Below are positions 62,168 to 64,000 of a DNA stretch of 64,000 bases, piece by piece. The notes under the pieces were generated by a model. That model was not told the DNA's origin, made no database searches, and saw nothing but the letters and a program-made list of their open reading frames with translations. Made by a program: the position numbers and the translations under genes. Source of the DNA: Odoribacter sp. Z80 (lineage in GTDB: Bacteria > Bacteroidota > Bacteroidia > Bacteroidales > Marinifilaceae); contig NZ_QWEL01000006.1 of assembly GCF_009935865.1 (NCBI RefSeq), positions 1 through 64,000 on the forward strand, read 5' to 3'. How positions within the stretch are numbered: the stretch's first letter is position 1; every line of letters starts with the position of its first letter.

Positions 62168-62749
62168 TCATAGATTTAGTTGTCTGCGGCACATGTCCTG
62201 CACTTCGGGAAAAAATGTTTCGAATAAAGACTGTAATTTGTGAAAGTGTTTGTCCAAAAATACGATTGCTTCCGGGGGATTTATTGTGATTTTTCTGTAT
62301 TGGGTCATGATATCCAGGGATTGTTTTATCCCTTGTCGGGAGGCGTAGCGGCCAAGCCGGTTGGTCAGGATGAAATGCCAGATGAAATGTTGGAAGCGGG
62401 GAGGAAGGTAACGGTAGTTTACGATCAGGGCTATATAAAATCTGCGGGCATAGGGAGTAAGTTTTTGTCCGGTGTATTGGGGAAAACCGAGGGCCAGAAA
62501 GTGATCGAAAAAGATGTCGGTTACCGCGGCTGAGTAACGGCCGAATAATGGTTTCCCCAGGCTGACCGCTTCTTTGACTGCCGGATGGGTATCTGCAAAA
62601 GAATCTATAAGACGGTGCAGCAATATGCCTTTCCGGAAAAAATCGGGATATGAGTTGTAGGCTTTGCCTTTTACCGCATCCCCTACAAAGTTGCCGATCT
62701 GAATCTGCCGGTTTTTTCCGGAAAGATAGATGTGTGCCAGATAGTTCAT
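62168..62749 (-). CDS. ACP phosphodiesterase-like protein (DUF479)
   Basis: 193 aa with the N-terminus NYLAHIYLSGKNRQIQIGNFVGDAVKG typical of AcpH/DUF479, which in E. coli removes phosphopantetheine from acyl carrier protein. The ATG at 62749 is used; an earlier in-frame ATG at 62770 lies inside the upstream gene. It follows that gene by 4 nt. Confidence 0.8.
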   Translation of the reverse strand: MNYLAHIYLSGKNRQIQIGNFVGDAVKGKAYNSYPDFFRKGILLHRLIDSFADTHPAVKEAVSLGKPLFGRYSAAVTDIFFDHFLALGFPQYTGQKLTPYARRFYIALIVNYRYLPPRFQHFIWHFILTNRLGRYASRQGIKQSLDIMTQYRKITINPPEAIVFLDKHFHKLQSLFETFFPEVQDMCRRQLNL

Positions 62750-62753
62750 GCTT

Positions 62754-63884
62754 CTATTTGACCCATACATTCAATATTTCTCCGATATACATTTTATGCA
62801 GGTCTTTGTTTCCCCATTGTTTTTTTGATGTGGGGTCGTGAATGGCTTCGGGCGTAAAGGGCTGACTGACCAGTTTGCGGCATTCAATGATCATCCATGC
62901 TTCGGAAAAGGCTTTGCTTCCTGAAGGTGTGGTGATCGGAGTCAGTCCGGTGGCTTTGATTTTATCTTCATTTTTTCCGCTATGGGTGCCACAATATTGT
63001 AAAGCATCACGGTAAGTTTCGGTATAGAAACTCAGCGTATAGGTATCGTCATTTTCCATGAATTGATAGGTGTGGCGGGTGGGATTGATAAAACAGAAAG
63101 TGACCGGTTTGTTGTACAGATGGCCTAAGCCGCCCCAACTGGCTGTCATGGTGTTATATTGGTTATCTTTTCCTGCGGTCACGAGCATCCAATTTTCCGA
63201 TAGCATTTTGTAAATGTTTCCCGGTATTTTATCCGGAGATATTTGTTTGTATCCTGGCAGGGAGGTGTTTCCCGTAGCCGGAATACCGGCGGTCAGGTTA
63301 GCCGGATTCTTTCCCATTGCGGTAGGATAACTCCCCAGGGCTTTTTCCAGGCTGGTAAAAAGTTGTTCGACCAGGTCGATGGTGTGTATTCTGAATTTTC
63401 CGGTGGATTTGTATAATCTTCCTTTTTTAGTGTTGATGGCTTGTTTATCTGTAATCAGGTCTTCGGCCGGGATGACTTGTTCTCTGTCTCCCATCATATA
63501 GGTATAACGGATGCCGGTGATTTTGGCTTCACATTTGTCGCGGTTGCATGTCAGATACATTTGATAATGAATGGTAGCCCGGTCCAGCGATAGGGTTTTA
63601 TCTGAGAATACAAGGTATTGTTGTCCGAGGCAAACAATTTGCCCGCTGGGTTCGTCGGACATTAAAATCCGGCTTTGAAAATTTTCCTGTGGGGTGAATT
63701 GTTCCTGTGCCCATTTTAAGGCCAGTTGAAAGAGGTGTTGTTGAGATTCTCCCGGTAAAGAGAAGGTCCGGGTGAAAACTACCTTTCCGTCTGTAACGGG
63801 AACGGCTCCGGCCAGGTATTTCGGGTTTTCCTGCGCAAATAAAAGGTAAGGGAATAAAAGAAGGACAAGAAATAATTGTTTCAT
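62754..63884 (-). CDS. secreted DUF4468-flavin reductase fusion protein
   Basis: 376 aa. Signal peptide (KQLFLVLLLFPYLLFAQ), a DUF4468-type N-terminal domain (VPVTDGKVVFTRTFSLPG, WAQEQFT; about 30-175), then a flavin-reductase-like split barrel from about 220 (GNIYKMLSENWMLVTAGKDNQYNTMTASWGGLGHLYNKPVTFCFINP). Finding the cofactor domain in a secreted protein is unusual. The ATG at 63884 is chosen over 63914. Confidence 0.8.
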   Translation of the reverse strand: MKQLFLVLLLFPYLLFAQENPKYLAGAVPVTDGKVVFTRTFSLPGESQQHLFQLALKWAQEQFTPQENFQSRILMSDEPSGQIVCLGQQYLVFSDKTLSLDRATIHYQMYLTCNRDKCEAKITGIRYTYMMGDREQVIPAEDLITDKQAINTKKGRLYKSTGKFRIHTIDLVEQLFTSLEKALGSYPTAMGKNPANLTAGIPATGNTSLPGYKQISPDKIPGNIYKMLSENWMLVTAGKDNQYNTMTASWGGLGHLYNKPVTFCFINPTRHTYQFMENDDTYTLSFYTETYRDALQYCGTHSGKNEDKIKATGLTPITTPSGSKAFSEAWMIIECRKLVSQPFTPEAIHDPTSKKQWGNKDLHKMYIGEILNVWVK

Positions 63885-63911
63885 AGTAGATATATATTTG
63901 TATGAGTAGAA

Positions 63912-63919
63912 CAAAGATA
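63912..63919 (-). promoter_or_regulatory. -7 element of the DUF4468-flavin reductase gene
   Basis: TATCTTTG on the minus strand, a perfect TAnnTTTG match, 27 nt before the ATG at 63884. It excludes the longer start at 63914. Confidence 0.6.
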
Positions 63920-63985
63920 ATGGCAGGAATCGAATTTTCTATGGAATAAAACTAAAAAATAGAAAGAAATTGTATTTTTATATCC

Positions 63986-64000
63986 ATGAAACCGGAACAA
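63986..64000 (+). CDS. first codons of a gene cut by the window end
   Basis: ATG AAA CCG GAA CAA, five codons, preceded by an AT-rich stretch with a -7-like TATTTTTA. Too short to assign. Confidence 0.3.

Noticed and set aside
62158-62176. AATCTA / TAGATT hairpin between the LuxR regulator and AcpH genes
   Set aside because: Only six pairs, AT-rich, no T-run; too weak to call a terminator.
1-64000. Search for tRNA, rRNA, phage, transposase, toxin-antitoxin or restriction genes
   Set aside because: Gaps are short and hold only promoters, terminators and small repeats; none of these systems was found.

Overview
This is a 64 kb chromosomal segment of a Bacteroidota bacterium, most likely order Bacteroidales. 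Four things point there. Many transcription starts carry the -7 element TAnnTTTG, several with a TTG-type -33 box 19-21 nt upstream. Start codons generally lack a strong purine Shine-Dalgarno sequence. The aerotolerance (Bat) operon is complete. Several families are typical of the group: GlsB-like acyltransferase, DUF1599, DUF4468, PorT-like and OmpP1-like barrels, HECLGH-type dipeptidyl peptidase III and the long PurF-like protein. A placement near Odoribacter/Butyricimonas is only a guess. I see no rRNA, tRNA, CRISPR array, prophage or insertion sequence, so the region reads as stable core genome.

Layout. 1-358: degenerate 24-bp tandem repeats at the left edge, then a doubtful small ORF. 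0.36-5.3 kb: rpsO, pnp, pdxA and a glsB-like gene. 5.4-14.2 kb: clostripain-like lipoprotein, MATE exporter, M3 peptidase, ECF sigma factor, an unknown secreted protein and a large AsmA/DUF748-like protein. 14.4-20 kb: cmk, ispH, pfkA, priA and a small membrane protein. 20.2-28.8 kb: moxR, DUF58, a BatD-like single-pass protein, batA, batB, batC, batD, batE. 28.8-30.5 kb: dnaX, whose tau part lies in the -1 frame behind an 11-A tract. 30.6-38.2 kb: SDR oxidoreductase, PorT-like barrel, FAD dehydrogenase, HU, Nudix hydrolase, TrmH-like methyltransferase, an unknown secreted protein and dipeptidyl peptidase III. 38.3-43.8 kb: the DUF1599-DoxX-tpiA operon (minus), folP (plus), then miaB and a second SpoU methyltransferase (minus). 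44-47 kb: a proline/tryptophan-rich lipoprotein and an OmpP1/FadL-type barrel (minus). 47.2-58.5 kb: proS, pepT, rubredoxin, a candidate small RNA, pstSCAB, cysH, ybaK, mutY and purF. 58.5-64 kb: a bile-acid/sodium-symporter-like protein, a metzincin lipoprotein, a hemerythrin plus pseudo-receiver LuxR pair, an AcpH-like gene, a DUF4468-flavin reductase fusion and the first codons of another gene.

How the genes fit together. MoxR is thought to act as a chaperone for the von Willebrand factor A proteins BatA and BatB, and BatC/D/E supply TPR and membrane scaffolding at the envelope. PstSCAB takes up phosphate; no phoU follows it. The hemerythrin and its overlapping regulator look like a two-gene oxygen, nitric oxide or redox sensing unit. 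Observations most worth a second look are the dnaX frameshift or slippage site, the hemerythrin/pseudo-receiver pair, the compact promoter-to-terminator RNA ahead of pstS, a palindromic motif GGTATWTAAATACC that recurs around the AsmA, cmk and SDR genes, and the secreted DUF4468-flavin reductase fusion.
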